DNA of 64,000 bases from Actinomycetota bacterium (GTDB lineage: Bacteria; Actinomycetota; Acidimicrobiia; Acidimicrobiales; Ilumatobacteraceae). The stretch covers positions 1 through 64,000 of the forward strand of contig VGAC01000001.1 of assembly GCA_016870865.1 (NCBI GenBank), given 5' to 3'. Both the position numbers and the translations under genes were made by a program. Within the stretch, counting starts at the first letter, position 1. Every line of letters starts with the position of its first letter. Positions 55,132 through 64,000 of this stretch are shown here, one piece after another. Below the pieces are notes generated by a model, which saw only the letters and a program-made list of their open reading frames with translations, did not search any database and had not been told where the DNA came from.

Positions 55132-55530
55132 TCAGGCCCTCCGACGCTTGGGCTGACGGCAACCGTTGTGCGGAACCGGCGTGACGTCCTTGATACCCGA
55201 CACTTCGATCCCGGTGTTCTGAATCGATCGCAGGGCGGTGTCGCGACCCGAGCCCGGGCCCTTCACGTGCACCTCAGCGCGCCGCAGGCCGTGTTCCATC
55301 GCAGCACGGGCGGCCTTTTCGGCTGCGAGCTGCGCCGCGAACGGCGTCGACTTGCGTGAGCCCTTGAAGCCGACACCACCCGACGATGCCCACGAGATGA
55401 CATTGCCCTCCAGGTCGGTGATCGACACGATCGTGTTGTTGAACGAGCTCTTGATGTGCACGACTCCGACAGAGACGTGCTTGCGCTCGCGCTTTCGCGG
55501 ACGGCGCCCACCTGCTGCTGGCTTTGCCAT
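55132..55530 (-). CDS. rpsK: 30S ribosomal protein S11
   Basis: The 132-residue platform protein carries [40 protein letters not shown] and [20 protein letters not shown], then ends [21 protein letters not shown] 55530 overlaps the rpsM stop by one base (TAATG). No extension or loss is seen. Confidence 0.98.
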   Translation of the reverse strand: MAKPAAGGRRPRKRERKHVSVGVVHIKSSFNNTIVSITDLEGNVISWASSGGVGFKGSRKSTPFAAQLAAEKAARAAMEHGLRRAEVHVKGPGSGRDTALRSIQNTGIEVSGIKDVTPVPHNGCRQPKRRRA

Positions 55531-55910
55531 TACTTCCTCACTGCCTTCTTCTTGTTGGCGACGGTCTTCTTTGGTCCCTTGCGTGTACGGGCGTTCGTGT
55601 GCGTGCGCTGGCCACGAACGGGAAGGCCCTTGCGATGACGCACACCCTGGTACGAGCCGATCTCGATCTTGCGTTTGATGTCCTGTTGCACATCGCGGCG
55701 CAGGTCACCTTCGACGTTGAGTTTGGCATCGATGTACGCACGGAGACGGTTGGCCTCTTCCTCGGTGAGGTTGCGTACCCGCTGGTTGTGGTCGATGCCG
55801 AGTTCCCGGCACATCTTCAGCGCAGTGGAACGACCGATGCCATAGATGTAGGTGAGTGCGACCTCGAGACGCTTTTCGCGCGGAATGTCGACACCGGAAA
55901 TACGAGCCAT
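55530..55910 (-). CDS. rpsM: 30S ribosomal protein S13
   Basis: The 126-residue head protein begins [20 protein letters not shown] and contains [14 protein letters not shown] and [14 protein letters not shown]-like C-terminal basic sequence ([20 protein letters not shown]). The standard helix-two-turn-helix region is present. It follows rpmJ by 24 bases. Confidence 0.98.
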   Translation of the reverse strand: MARISGVDIPREKRLEVALTYIYGIGRSTALKMCRELGIDHNQRVRNLTEEEANRLRAYIDAKLNVEGDLRRDVQQDIKRKIEIGSYQGVRHRKGLPVRGQRTHTNARTRKGPKKTVANKKKAVRK

Positions 55911-55934
55911 TGATGTTTCCTTTTCCTGACCCGG

Positions 55935-56048
55935 TCAGCCCTGACGCTGCTTGTGTCGGGGGTTCTCGCAGATGACCATGACGGTTCCGCGACGACGGAT
56001 GATCTTGCACTTCTCACAGAATTTCTTCACGCTGGGGCGCACCTTCAT
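55935..56048 (-). CDS. rpmJ: 50S ribosomal protein L36
   Basis: The 37-residue protein begins [20 protein letters not shown] and ends [12 protein letters not shown]11, C14, C27 and H32 form the zinc ribbon, so this is the zinc-binding (C+) form rather than the zinc-free paralogue made under zinc starvation. ATG 56048 is used. It lies between infA and rpsM, the usual position. Confidence 0.97.
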   Translation of the reverse strand: MKVRPSVKKFCEKCKIIRRRGTVMVICENPRHKQRQG

Positions 56049-56066
56049 GGCCTTCTCACTTCTACT

Positions 56067-56291
56067 TCACTTGAATCGGTATGTGATACGACCGCGGGTG
56101 AGGTCGTAAGGGGTGAGTTCAACTTGGACCTTGTCGCCGGGGAGGATGCGTATGTAGTGCATGCGCATCTTGCCGCTGATGTGGGCGAGCACCTGATGGC
56201 CGTTCTCCAACTCGACGCGGAACATCGCGTTCGGGAGGGACTCGGTGATGGTGCCCTCGAGCACGATCGCATCTTCCTTTGGGTTGGCCAG
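56067..56291 (-). CDS. infA: Translation initiation factor IF-1
   Basis: The OB-fold factor is 74 residues if it starts at CTG 56291. The body [20 protein letters not shown], then [19 protein letters not shown] and [15 protein letters not shown] is a perfect IF-1. The family N-terminus (MAKKEDAIxLEGT) aligns with codons for [13 protein letters not shown], preceded by CTG. A strong AAGGAG lies six bases before the CTG. No ATG, GTG or TTG is in frame upstream nearby. The only standard start, GTG 56264, would remove nine residues of the first strand. CTG is therefore the best start, with GTG the alternative. Confidence 0.93.
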   Translation of the reverse strand: MANPKEDAIVLEGTITESLPNAMFRVELENGHQVLAHISGKMRMHYIRILPGDKVQVELTPYDLTRGRITYRFK

Positions 56292-56453
56292 GAGGAACTC
56301 CTTCGACTTTCTGCTTTTCTGACTCGAACAATGTGCCGCCTGGAGGGAACGAACCGACGGTGGCAGCCCCCGGGAGGGCGTAGGGGATGCTATCGGTGGG
56401 TGGACCCAACGCCACAGGTCGACCGGGCTGCCCAGTCCTTCCCGGAACGGGCC

Positions 56454-57107
56454 CTAGCGGGAATCGATGACCGTGGTGAGCCTCTCGAAGACCTGATCGG
56501 GGCTGCCCACGCCGTCAACGGGGAACAACCGGTTGCTGGCCCCGTAATACTCGATGAGAGGTGCTGTCTGGCTCTCGTAGAGGTCGAGACGGCGATTGAT
56601 CGACTCGGGTGTGTCGTCTTCGCGTTGCACCACGTCACCTCCGCAGGTGTCGCAGGTCCAGGGTGAGGGCACGACCGGACCCGCGTGGTAGTTCGCACCA
56701 CAGTCACGGCAGACACGACGAGCCGACAGGCGCTCGAGCACGACCTCGCGGGGCACGACCAAGTCGATCACCGCATTCAACGGACTTCCATCGGCGATGT
56801 CATCGAGGGCCTCGGCCTGCGCCACCGTGCGTGGAAAGCCGTCCAGCAGGAATCCCCTGCGTCGTGCATCGGCCTTGCCGAGGCGTTCGCGAACCAGCAC
56901 GATGATGACCTCGTCACCGACGAGTCCACCCGAACCGAGGACATCGACGACGCTGCGTCCCAGCAGCGAGTTTTCGCGTACGGCTGCACGCAACATGTCG
57001 CCTGTCGAGATGTGCGGCACGACGTAGTGACGCGACAAGCGAACGCACTGCGTACCCTTGCCCGAGCCTTGCCGACCCAGCAAAACGATGCGCGCACCTT
57101 TCGACAT
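56454..57107 (-). CDS. adk: Adenylate kinase
   Basis: The 217-residue enzyme equilibrates AMP, ADP and ATP. Walker A is VLLGRQGSGKGTQCVRL, with STGDMLRAAV and FLLDGFPRTVAQAEAL following. The long LID holds a zinc-finger-like CRDCG-x15-CDTCGG set of four cysteines. It follows secY by 55 bases. The usual next gene, map, is missing; instead 162 bases (56292-56453) without a recognisable gene precede infA. Confidence 0.96.
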   Translation of the reverse strand: MSKGARIVLLGRQGSGKGTQCVRLSRHYVVPHISTGDMLRAAVRENSLLGRSVVDVLGSGGLVGDEVIIVLVRERLGKADARRRGFLLDGFPRTVAQAEALDDIADGSPLNAVIDLVVPREVVLERLSARRVCRDCGANYHAGPVVPSPWTCDTCGGDVVQREDDTPESINRRLDLYESQTAPLIEYYGASNRLFPVDGVGSPDQVFERLTTVIDSR

Positions 57108-57162
57108 CAGAGGCTCCTGAACACAGGGACGACCACCGCGACATGCGAAGCGCGGCGGGCCG

Positions 57163-58482
57163 CTACTTCAGGAATCCCTCGTAGTTGCGGAGCATCAACT
57201 GACTGTCGATCTGTCGCATCAGTTCGAGTGCGACACCGACCGCAATGAGCACCGTCGTTCCGGCGAACGGGAACGAATCGACGTCTCCAATCCAAAGGAT
57301 GATGTACGGCAGGATCGCGATGAACGCAACGAACATTGCGCCGGGGAGAGTGATTCGGTTCACAGTTTTGCCGAAGAACTTTTCTGTCTGCGTGCCGGGA
57401 CGGATACCCGGAATGAAGCCACCCTGCTTGCGCAACTGGTCGGCCTGGCGCACGGGGTCGAATGCGATCGAGTTGTAGAAGTACGCGAAGGCAACGATCA
57501 GGAGGAAAAACACCGAGATGTAGAGCACGTTCTGGCTGTTGATCAGGTAGTCGTTGACGAAGCCCGCGATCGATCCGCGCCAACCTTCGGCACTGCCCAG
57601 CATGTTCGAAGCGAGCACGGGAAGAAGCAGGATCGACGAGGCGAAGATGATCGGGACGATGCCCGCCTGATTCACCTTCAACGGGATGTAGGTGCTCTGG
57701 CCACCGTACATGCGGCGTCCGACCACGCGCTTGGCGAACTGCACGGGGATACGACGCTGGCCCAACTCAACGCGAACGACCGCGTAGAGAATGGCGATTG
57801 ACACCGCGACAAGAATGCCGAACACGACGAACTTCTTGCTCTGAAGGATCGAGTAGTAGCTGTACGGCAGGCCACTGACCACCGAGGCGAAGATCATCAT
57901 CGACATGCCGTTGCCGATGCCGCGCTGGCTGATGAGTTCACCCAGCCACATCAGGAACGCCGTGCCGGCCACGAGCGTCGGAATCACGAGCAAGGCGCGG
58001 GGCATGAACGGATCCAGCAACACCACGTCGGGGGCCTGTGCCGCTGCGCCGAAGAACGCCGAGCCACGACCCTGCCCGAAGATGAAGGTGAGACCCGCAC
58101 CCTGCAGAACCGCGATACCGATGGCCACGTAGCGGGTCCACTGTGTGATCTTGCGCTGACCAACGGCACCCTCTTGCTGCCACTCCTCCAGCTTCGGGAT
58201 GACGACCGTCAACACCTGCATGATGATGCTCGCCGTGATGTAGGGCATGATCCCGAGCGCGAAAATCGAGAACGACCCGAATGCACCGCCGGAGAAGAGG
58301 TTCAAGAAGCCGAGTGCACCCTGGGACTTGGCAGCCTCGTTCAACTGCCGAACCGCCGCGCCGTCGACGCCGGGCACGCGCAGTGCCACACCAAAGCGGT
58401 AGATGACGACCATCAGGATCGTGAAGAGGATCTTGTTGCGAAGGTCGGTGACCTTGAACAGGTTCTTCATGTTCGACAGCAC
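57163..58482 (-). CDS. secY: Preprotein translocase subunit SecY
   Basis: The 439-residue channel subunit has ten membrane helices. The GTG at 58482 has AAGGAG seven bases upstream, better than the ATG four codons later. Motifs include LRVPGVDGAAV, GGAFGSFSIFALGIMPYITA (plug and TM2), LISQRGIGNGMSMMIF, and the cytoplasmic loop VVGRRMYGGQSTYIPLKVNQ. It acts with SecE and SecG and is co-transcribed with ribosomal genes. Confidence 0.97.
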   Translation of the reverse strand: MLSNMKNLFKVTDLRNKILFTILMVVIYRFGVALRVPGVDGAAVRQLNEAAKSQGALGFLNLFSGGAFGSFSIFALGIMPYITASIIMQVLTVVIPKLEEWQQEGAVGQRKITQWTRYVAIGIAVLQGAGLTFIFGQGRGSAFFGAAAQAPDVVLLDPFMPRALLVIPTLVAGTAFLMWLGELISQRGIGNGMSMMIFASVVSGLPYSYYSILQSKKFVVFGILVAVSIAILYAVVRVELGQRRIPVQFAKRVVGRRMYGGQSTYIPLKVNQAGIVPIIFASSILLLPVLASNMLGSAEGWRGSIAGFVNDYLINSQNVLYISVFFLLIVAFAYFYNSIAFDPVRQADQLRKQGGFIPGIRPGTQTEKFFGKTVNRITLPGAMFVAFIAILPYIILWIGDVDSFPFAGTTVLIAVGVALELMRQIDSQLMLRNYEGFLK

Positions 58483-58521
58483 TGCAGTGCTCCTTTTCGT
58501 CGGCGCATGGCGCCGGCGCTT

Positions 58522-59010
58522 TTATCGGTTTGTGAACTGGTTGCCCTTGGCGGGCGGACGCACACCACGGAAGGTGGGCGGAAGAATGGTGACACTGCCG
58601 CCGGCCGCGGTGATGGCGGTTTCGGCCGATTTCGAGACCGCGTGTGCACTGACCTTCACCGCGCGGGTGATCCGGCCTCGTGCAAGCACTTTGATCGGCT
58701 TGCCTTTTCGGGCCACTCCACGCGAAACGAGAACCTCCGGGGTCACCTCGGTCTCGGACAGTTCGTTGATCGAGTCGAGGTTGACCGCGCAGTACTCGAC
58801 GCGGAACGGGTTGTTGAAACCCTTCAACTTCGGCACGCGCTGCTTGAGGGGCATCTGTCCGCCTTCAAAACCACGAGCGACGGTGTTGCGGGCGTACTGG
58901 CCCTTGGTGCCACGACCTGCGGTCTTGCCGCCCTTGCCGCCGATCCCACGACCGACGCGCTTGCGGCGCTTGCCTGAACCAGGTGCGGGTGCGAGTTCGT
59001 CGACGCGCAT
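58522..59010 (-). CDS. rplO: 50S ribosomal protein L15
   Basis: The 162-residue protein starts MRVDELAPAPGSGKRRKRVG, with the GRGIGGKGGKTAGRGTKGQ loop and QMPLKQRVPKLKGFNNPF after it. It is a little longer than E. coli L15 (144) owing to its C-terminal basic segment. It lies between rpmD (one base apart) and secY. Confidence 0.97.
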   Translation of the reverse strand: MRVDELAPAPGSGKRRKRVGRGIGGKGGKTAGRGTKGQYARNTVARGFEGGQMPLKQRVPKLKGFNNPFRVEYCAVNLDSINELSETEVTPEVLVSRGVARKGKPIKVLARGRITRAVKVSAHAVSKSAETAITAAGGSVTILPPTFRGVRPPAKGNQFTNR

Positions 59011-59011
59011 G

Positions 59012-59197
59012 TCAGCTCTCCTTCACTTCGATGAGATGTGGGACGCGCGCGATCATGCCCCGGATTTCTGGGCGATCGGGCAGCGTGTTGGTGTCGCCGA
59101 TCTTGTTGAGACCAAGCGCGCGTAGCGTGCCCCGCGATTTTGGCTTGTTGCCGATCTTCGAGCGCACGAGTGTGACGGTGATTGTTTTGTCGGCCAT
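59012..59197 (-). CDS. rpmD: 50S ribosomal protein L30
   Basis: The 61-residue protein has TITVTLVRSKIGNKPKSRGT and LRALGLNKIGDTNTLPDRPE, a typical bacterial L30. It lies two bases after rpsE and one base before rplO. Confidence 0.97.
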   Translation of the reverse strand: MADKTITVTLVRSKIGNKPKSRGTLRALGLNKIGDTNTLPDRPEIRGMIARVPHLIEVKES

Positions 59198-59199
59198 GT

Positions 59200-59772
59200 T
59201 CAGTGGGCTCCCCCGGACTTCTTGCGCTCGTTGTAGGCGCGGAGCATTCCTTTCGGAACGAATTCCTCGGCTGGCAGACCACGGCGCGCTGCAACCACGT
59301 CGGGGCGTTGCAACGACTGCAGGCCCTGGATGGTCGCACGTGCAACGTTGATCGCATTCGGGGAACCAAGTGACTTGGCAAGCACGTCGTGGATTCCCGC
59401 CTCTTCGAGGATGATTCTCGCGGCACCACCTGCGATGACGCCGGTACCCGGTGTTGCGGGCTTGAGAAGCACACGACCTGCACCGACTGCGCCGATGACC
59501 GGATGCGTGATGGTCGAGCCGGCGAGGGCCACTTCGAAGAGATTCTTCTTCGCCTCTTCGGTGCCTTTCTGTATGGCGAGCGGCACTTCTTTCGCCTTGC
59601 CGTAACCGAGGCCAACCTTGCCGTTGCCGTCACCGACGACGACGAGTGCCGTGAACGAGAAACGACGACCTCCCTTGACGACCTTGGCGACCCGGTTGAT
59701 GTTGATGACGCGCGACTCGCGCAGACCACCGGGTTCACCCGTGACGGGTGTGTTTGCTGTGACGTTGCTCAT
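59200..59772 (-). CDS. rpsE: 30S ribosomal protein S5
   Basis: The 190-residue protein has the double-stranded RNA-binding domain with [20 protein letters not shown] and [13 protein letters not shown], then the S5 C-terminal domain with [20 protein letters not shown]. Its ATG shares one base with the rplR stop. Confidence 0.97.
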   Translation of the reverse strand: MSNVTANTPVTGEPGGLRESRVININRVAKVVKGGRRFSFTALVVVGDGNGKVGLGYGKAKEVPLAIQKGTEEAKKNLFEVALAGSTITHPVIGAVGAGRVLLKPATPGTGVIAGGAARIILEEAGIHDVLAKSLGSPNAINVARATIQGLQSLQRPDVVAARRGLPAEEFVPKGMLRAYNERKKSGGAH

Positions 59773-60140
59773 CAGAACTCCAAACCTGCTTGCCGGGCGG
59801 CTTCGGCCACCGCGGCGACGCGACCATGGAAGAGGTATCCACCGCGGTCGTAGACGACTTTGCTGACGCCGGCGGCCTTGGCGCGCTGCGCCACCACTCG
59901 GCCGACCTCCGTCGCGGCGGCGACTGTCGAACCACTGCCCGACCCGCGCACGGCTGCCTCGGTCGTCGAAGCGGCCACAATGGTGTGACCCGCGTCGTCG
60001 TCGATGAGCTGAACGGTCGTGTGCTTGTTGCTGCGATGGACCGCGAGACGCGGACGCTCGGCAGTGCCGACGACCTTTTTGCGCACGCGGCGGTGACGCC
60101 GCAGGCGCGATTCCAGACGCTGTTGTGCGATTGATGCCAT
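59772..60140 (-). CDS. rplR: 50S ribosomal protein L18
   Basis: The 122-residue 5S rRNA-binding protein carries [35 protein letters not shown] and the C-terminal [20 protein letters not shown], standard for L18. It follows rplF by 12 bases. Confidence 0.97.
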   Translation of the reverse strand: MASIAQQRLESRLRRHRRVRKKVVGTAERPRLAVHRSNKHTTVQLIDDDAGHTIVAASTTEAAVRGSGSGSTVAAATEVGRVVAQRAKAAGVSKVVYDRGGYLFHGRVAAVAEAARQAGLEF

Positions 60141-60152
60141 GGGGCGCTCTCC

Positions 60153-60695
60153 TTACTTCTTTCCTGCTTTGCCGGCCTTGCGGATGATGCGCTCGTCGAG
60201 ATAGCGCACTCCCTTGCCCTTGTAGGGCTCGGGCTTGCGGATCGAACGGATGTTGGCGGCAACCTGCCCGACGACTTCCTTGTCGATGCCCTTGACGATG
60301 ATGCGGGTCGGCTGGGGAACTTCGAAGGTGATGCCCTCGGGTGCATCGATCATGACGGGGTGCGAAAAGCCGAGCGACAGGCGCAACTTGCCGGCGCCTT
60401 GCGCCTCGGCGCGGTAGCCGACGCCGACGACATCGAGCTCCTTGAGGAAGCCACCGGTGACGCCCTGCACCATGTTGGCGACGAGCGTGCGGGTCAGACC
60501 GTGCAACGAGCGGCTGTCGCGCTCGTCATTGGGCCGCTCGACCAGGAGAGTCGACGCGTCCTTGCGAATGCTGATCTCACCCGGGATCGAACGCGTCAAG
60601 GTGCCCTTCGGGCCCTTCACGGTGATGGCACCGTCAGCAATGGTGACGTCGACTCCCGACGGGAGTGTGATGGGGGATTTTCCGATGCGGGACAT
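60153..60695 (-). CDS. rplF: 50S ribosomal protein L6
   Basis: The 180-residue protein begins [20 protein letters not shown] and contains [36 protein letters not shown] and the C-terminal [23 protein letters not shown] 60695 has GGAGG about seven bases upstream. A longer upstream frame is not coding. Confidence 0.97.
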   Translation of the reverse strand: MSRIGKSPITLPSGVDVTIADGAITVKGPKGTLTRSIPGEISIRKDASTLLVERPNDERDSRSLHGLTRTLVANMVQGVTGGFLKELDVVGVGYRAEAQGAGKLRLSLGFSHPVMIDAPEGITFEVPQPTRIIVKGIDKEVVGQVAANIRSIRKPEPYKGKGVRYLDERIIRKAGKAGKK

Positions 60696-60711
60696 GTGTC
60701 GATTCCTCCGG

Positions 60712-61113
<402 letters not shown>

Positions 61114-61122
61114 GTCGCTACC

Positions 61123-61308
61123 TCACCAACTCGCCTTCGTCACGCCCGGGACCTCGCCCTGGTGCACCAGCTCGCGCAGGCACAAACGGCAGAGGCCGAA
61201 CTTCCGGTACACCGCGCGCGCACGGCCACAACGCTTGCATCGTGTGTACGCACGGACCTTGAACTTGGGCTTGGCGTTCGCCTTGTTGATTAAAGATTTC
61301 TTTGCCAT
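61123..61308 (-). CDS. rpsZ: 30S ribosomal protein S14 (zinc-binding form)
   Basis: The 61-residue short S14 has two CxxC pairs ([12 protein letters not shown] and [14 protein letters not shown]), which mark the zinc-binding type Z form. Many actinobacteria also carry a longer zinc-free S14 elsewhere. It lies in the spc operon between rplE and rpsH. Confidence 0.97.
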   Translation of the reverse strand: MAKKSLINKANAKPKFKVRAYTRCKRCGRARAVYRKFGLCRLCLRELVHQGEVPGVTKASW

Positions 61309-61323
61309 TTTTCCTGTGCCCTC

Positions 61324-61956
61324 TTACTTCTTGCCCTTGGAACCCGGAGCCCCGGGACCACGACGACGGACGATTCTCTTCGGCTTGGCACCTGCGTCCT
61401 TGCCGCGCTTGAACGGGAAACCGAACGCCTCCAGCAATGCCTTGCCGTCGTCGTCGGTGGTTGCAGTGGTGACGATGGTGATGTCCATACCCTGCGGTGA
61501 GTCGACCTTGTCGTACTCGATTTCGGGAAACATGGTCTGCTCAGCGAGGCCGAAGGTGTAGTTGCCGCGACCGTCCCACGACCACGCGGGTAGGCCGCGG
61601 AAGTCTCGAATACGCGGGATCGCAACCGACACGAGCCGGTCGAAGAACTCCCACATCCGGTCTCCTCGCAGCGTGACCTTGCATCCAATGGCCTGGTTCT
61701 CGCGCAACTTGAACGATGCGATCGAGGTCTTTGACTTCGTCACGATCGGCTTTTGGCCGGTGATCGCGGCGAGGTCGGCAACGGCGCTTTCCAACAGAGA
61801 CGGCTGCTGAGTCGCCTTGCCGACGCCCATGTTGACGACGATTTTCTCGATCTTGGGAATCTGCATCACGTTCTGCACGCCGAGCCGGGCACGCAACGCT
61901 TCGCGCACCTCGGTCTCGTACTTGGTTTTAAGACGTGGTGCCGTCGTGGTTGCCAT
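61324..61956 (-). CDS. rplE: 50S ribosomal protein L5
   Basis: The 210-residue 5S rRNA-binding protein has [40 protein letters not shown] and [20 protein letters not shown]. It is about 25-30 residues longer than E. coli L5, through an N-terminal start and a C-terminal basic tail ([17 protein letters not shown]). It overlaps the rplX stop by one base. Confidence 0.96.
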   Translation of the reverse strand: MATTTAPRLKTKYETEVREALRARLGVQNVMQIPKIEKIVVNMGVGKATQQPSLLESAVADLAAITGQKPIVTKSKTSIASFKLRENQAIGCKVTLRGDRMWEFFDRLVSVAIPRIRDFRGLPAWSWDGRGNYTFGLAEQTMFPEIEYDKVDSPQGMDITIVTTATTDDDGKALLEAFGFPFKRGKDAGAKPKRIVRRRGPGAPGSKGKK

Positions 61957-62258
61957 CAGATCTCCTCACCCGTGGACTTGGCGACGCGCACCTTGGTGCC
62001 ATCGGCCTTCACCTTGTAACCCACGCGCGTCGGCTTGCCCTTGTGCACGAGCATGACGTTCGATGCATCGACGGGAACCTCCTTGTCGATGATTCCACCC
62101 TGCTGGTTCGCCTGCCGCGGCTTGGTGTGGCGCTTGGCGATGTTGAGACCGCCCAGTAGCACCTTGTTTTCCCTCGGAAGCACGGCCTGGATTTCTCCCT
62201 GCTCACCCTTGTTCTTGCCTGCGATCACCACGACGGTGTCGCCTTTGCGCAACTTCAT
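61956..62258 (-). CDS. rplX: 50S ribosomal protein L24
   Basis: The 100-residue assembly-initiating protein has a KOW motif in [39 protein letters not shown] is the L24 loop. It directly follows rplN with no gap. Confidence 0.97.
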   Translation of the reverse strand: MKLRKGDTVVVIAGKNKGEQGEIQAVLPRENKVLLGGLNIAKRHTKPRQANQQGGIIDKEVPVDASNVMLVHKGKPTRVGYKVKADGTKVRVAKSTGEEI

Positions 62259-62627
62259 CTAGAGCACCTCCGGTGCGAGCGAAATGATTCGCATGAACTT
62301 CTTGTCACGCAGCTCGCGACCAACCGGTCCGAAGATGCGGGTGCCGCGCGGCGTGAGGTCTTCTTTGATGAGCACGGCGGCGTTCTCGTCGAAACGGATG
62401 TAGCTGCCGTCGGGACGACGTTTTTCCTTTTTGGTGCGGACGACGACACAACGCACGACCTCGCCCTTCTTCACGCCGGCACCGGGGATGGCGTCCTTCA
62501 CGGTGGCGATGAAGACGTCGCCGATCGAGGCATAACGACGGCGCGTGCCGCCGAGAACCTTGATGACGAGAACCTCGCGGGCACCGCTGTTGTCGGCGAC
62601 ACGGAGACGGGATTCCTGCTGGATCAT
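62259..62627 (-). CDS. rplN: 50S ribosomal protein L14
   Basis: The 122-residue protein begins [20 protein letters not shown] and contains [20 protein letters not shown], a textbook L14. It overlaps the rpsQ stop by four bases. Confidence 0.98.
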   Translation of the reverse strand: MIQQESRLRVADNSGAREVLVIKVLGGTRRRYASIGDVFIATVKDAIPGAGVKKGEVVRCVVVRTKKEKRRPDGSYIRFDENAAVLIKEDLTPRGTRIFGPVGRELRDKKFMRIISLAPEVL

Positions 62628-62896
62628 TTCGCACGCTCCACGACTTCGATGACGCGCCAGCGCTTGTTTTTCGACAACGGTCGGGTTTCCATGACGCGCA
62701 CACGATCCCCGATCTGAACGTCATTGGTTTCGTCGTGCGCGTAGAGCTTCTTCGTGCGGAGCACGGATTTTGCATACTTCGGATGGCGCACGCGCTCGAC
62801 GACGGCGATGACAGCGGTCTTGTCCATCTTGTTGGACACGACCACGCCCTCCCGTACCTTGCGGGCGTTGCGCTCTTGGGTGGTTTGTTCTGACAT
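62624..62896 (-). CDS. rpsQ: 30S ribosomal protein S17
   Basis: The 90-residue OB-fold protein carries [20 protein letters not shown] and [20 protein letters not shown]. The ATG at 62896 is used, with GGGGAG about 12 bases upstream. A GTG at 62905, immediately after the rpmC stop, would add three residues and is possible. Confidence 0.96.
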   Translation of the reverse strand: MSEQTTQERNARKVREGVVVSNKMDKTAVIAVVERVRHPKYAKSVLRTKKLYAHDETNDVQIGDRVRVMETRPLSKNKRWRVIEVVERAK

Positions 62897-62905
62897 TGTG
62901 TTCAC

Positions 62906-63121
62906 TTACTCCCCTGCTCCGGCGGCAGCGATCTCGCGCTGGCGGATGAGCGTGTTGAGACGAGCGATGCGACGGCGTGCCTTGCGCAGTTCGCTCGTCT
63001 TGTCGAGTTGGCCCGTGGCGTGACGGAACCGGAGGTTGAGTGCCTCTTGCTTGGTCGCCCGTAGTTCAGCAACGAGGCCCGCGAGGTCGAGGTCACGCAG
63101 CTGGTCGGTGTTCTTCGCCAT
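62906..63121 (-). CDS. rpmC: 50S ribosomal protein L29
   Basis: The 71-residue two-helix protein begins MAKNTDQLRDLDLAGLVAEL and contains KQEALNLRFRHATGQLDKTS. It lies two bases after rplP, in the standard rplP-rpmC-rpsQ order. Confidence 0.97.
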   Translation of the reverse strand: MAKNTDQLRDLDLAGLVAELRATKQEALNLRFRHATGQLDKTSELRKARRRIARLNTLIRQREIAAAGAGE

Positions 63122-63123
63122 GG

Positions 63124-63540
63124 TCAGATCGTCTCCTCGCGGGTGATGATGCGGGCCTTGATGGGCAACTTCTGGACTGCGCGGGAGAGCGCTTCGCGCG
63201 CGGTCTGCTCACTGGGGTACGACAGTTCGAAGAGCACACGCCCGGGCTTGACGACGGCAACCCAGAACTCGGGGTTGCCCTTGCCCGAACCCATCCGGGT
63301 TTCGGCGGGCTTCTTCGTGACCGGCTTGTCGGGGAACACGTTGATCCATACCTTGCCGCCACGCTTGATGTGGCGGGTCATGGCGATACGCGCGGCCTCG
63401 ATCTGGCGGGCGGTGAGCCAGCCGGGCTCGAGAGCCTGGATTCCGTATTCGCCAAAAGCCAAGTCGGTTGCGCCCTTGGAGTTTCCTCCGGTGCGACCGC
63501 GATGGTGCTTGCGGTGTTTGGTCTTGCGGGGCATCAGCAT
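63124..63540 (-). CDS. rplP: 50S ribosomal protein L16
   Basis: The 138-residue protein starts [19 protein letters not shown] and includes [40 protein letters not shown]. The first ATG (63540) is preferred, with GAGGA ten bases upstream inside the end of rpsC; a second ATG is at 63534. Confidence 0.97.
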   Translation of the reverse strand: MLMPRKTKHRKHHRGRTGGNSKGATDLAFGEYGIQALEPGWLTARQIEAARIAMTRHIKRGGKVWINVFPDKPVTKKPAETRMGSGKGNPEFWVAVVKPGRVLFELSYPSEQTAREALSRAVQKLPIKARIITREETI

Positions 63541-63546
63541 GATTGA

Positions 63547-64000
<454 letters not shown>

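Noticed and set aside
56246-56272. ATG near 56273 as the infA start
   Set aside because: It is out of frame with the IF-1 reading frame.

Overview
This window is high-GC chromosomal DNA from an actinobacterium, most likely of the class Acidimicrobiia; the class assignment is an inference from gene content and order, not a phylogeny. Three things support it. The string glmM-glmS-acpS-nnr-alr-tsaE-tsaB-rimI-tsaD-groES-groEL follows the mycobacterial order. The succinate dehydrogenase is the sdhC-sdhA-sdhB type with one five-helix anchor. GTG and TTG starts and four-base stop/start overlaps are frequent. I see no tRNA, rRNA, CRISPR array, insertion sequence or phage gene, and no gene-free stretch longer than 300 bases (the longest is about 250, between sdhC and hppA).

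Layout, left to right. (1) 1-3079: the start of a leftward chelatase-type AAA ATPase, then a rightward MerR-like regulator with an inverted-repeat promoter and a VIT/von Willebrand A protein. (2) 3131-10378: sdhCAB, a divergent membrane pyrophosphatase with a small SCP2-like protein, a bidirectional terminator, and malate dehydrogenase. (3) 10401-17316 (leftward): B12-binding subunit, sucC, sucD, purH, metF, an SGNH-acyltransferase and finally mdh, which links propionate/TCA carbon to folate and purine metabolism. (4) 17374-26912: a membrane protein, PcrA/UvrD helicase, and a lipid-type set (P450, YaaA, acyl-CoA synthetase, dienelactone hydrolase, phosphotransferase-like protein), then an NlpC/P60 hydrolase. 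(5) 27037-31390: a large secreted protein of unknown function, guaA and a small membrane protein. (6) 31412-34755: an FMN riboswitch, ribD, ribBA and ribH without ribE, then a secreted phospholipase A2. (7) 34757-64000: almost 30 kb, all leftward. In transcription order it holds the S10/spc/alpha ribosomal genes with secY, adk, infA and rpoA; truA, a glycosyltransferase, rplM and rpsI; the amino-sugar, cell-wall and tRNA-t6A block; dus and maf; the CIRCE-controlled groESL; and three small downstream genes.

The most unusual item is the 1123-residue GlmS homologue at 45569-48940. It keeps the catalytic residues of glutamine-fructose-6-phosphate transaminase but carries about 500 extra residues in several blocks, so the normally C-terminal catalytic tail lies about 200 residues inside the chain. 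Other points worth checking are an infA gene whose best start codon is CTG, a riboflavin operon lacking riboflavin synthase, the 789-residue secreted protein, a pyrophosphatase with the potassium-dependent signature, paired operator-like repeats between the P450 and yaaA genes, and a two-site CIRCE-like groES control region.
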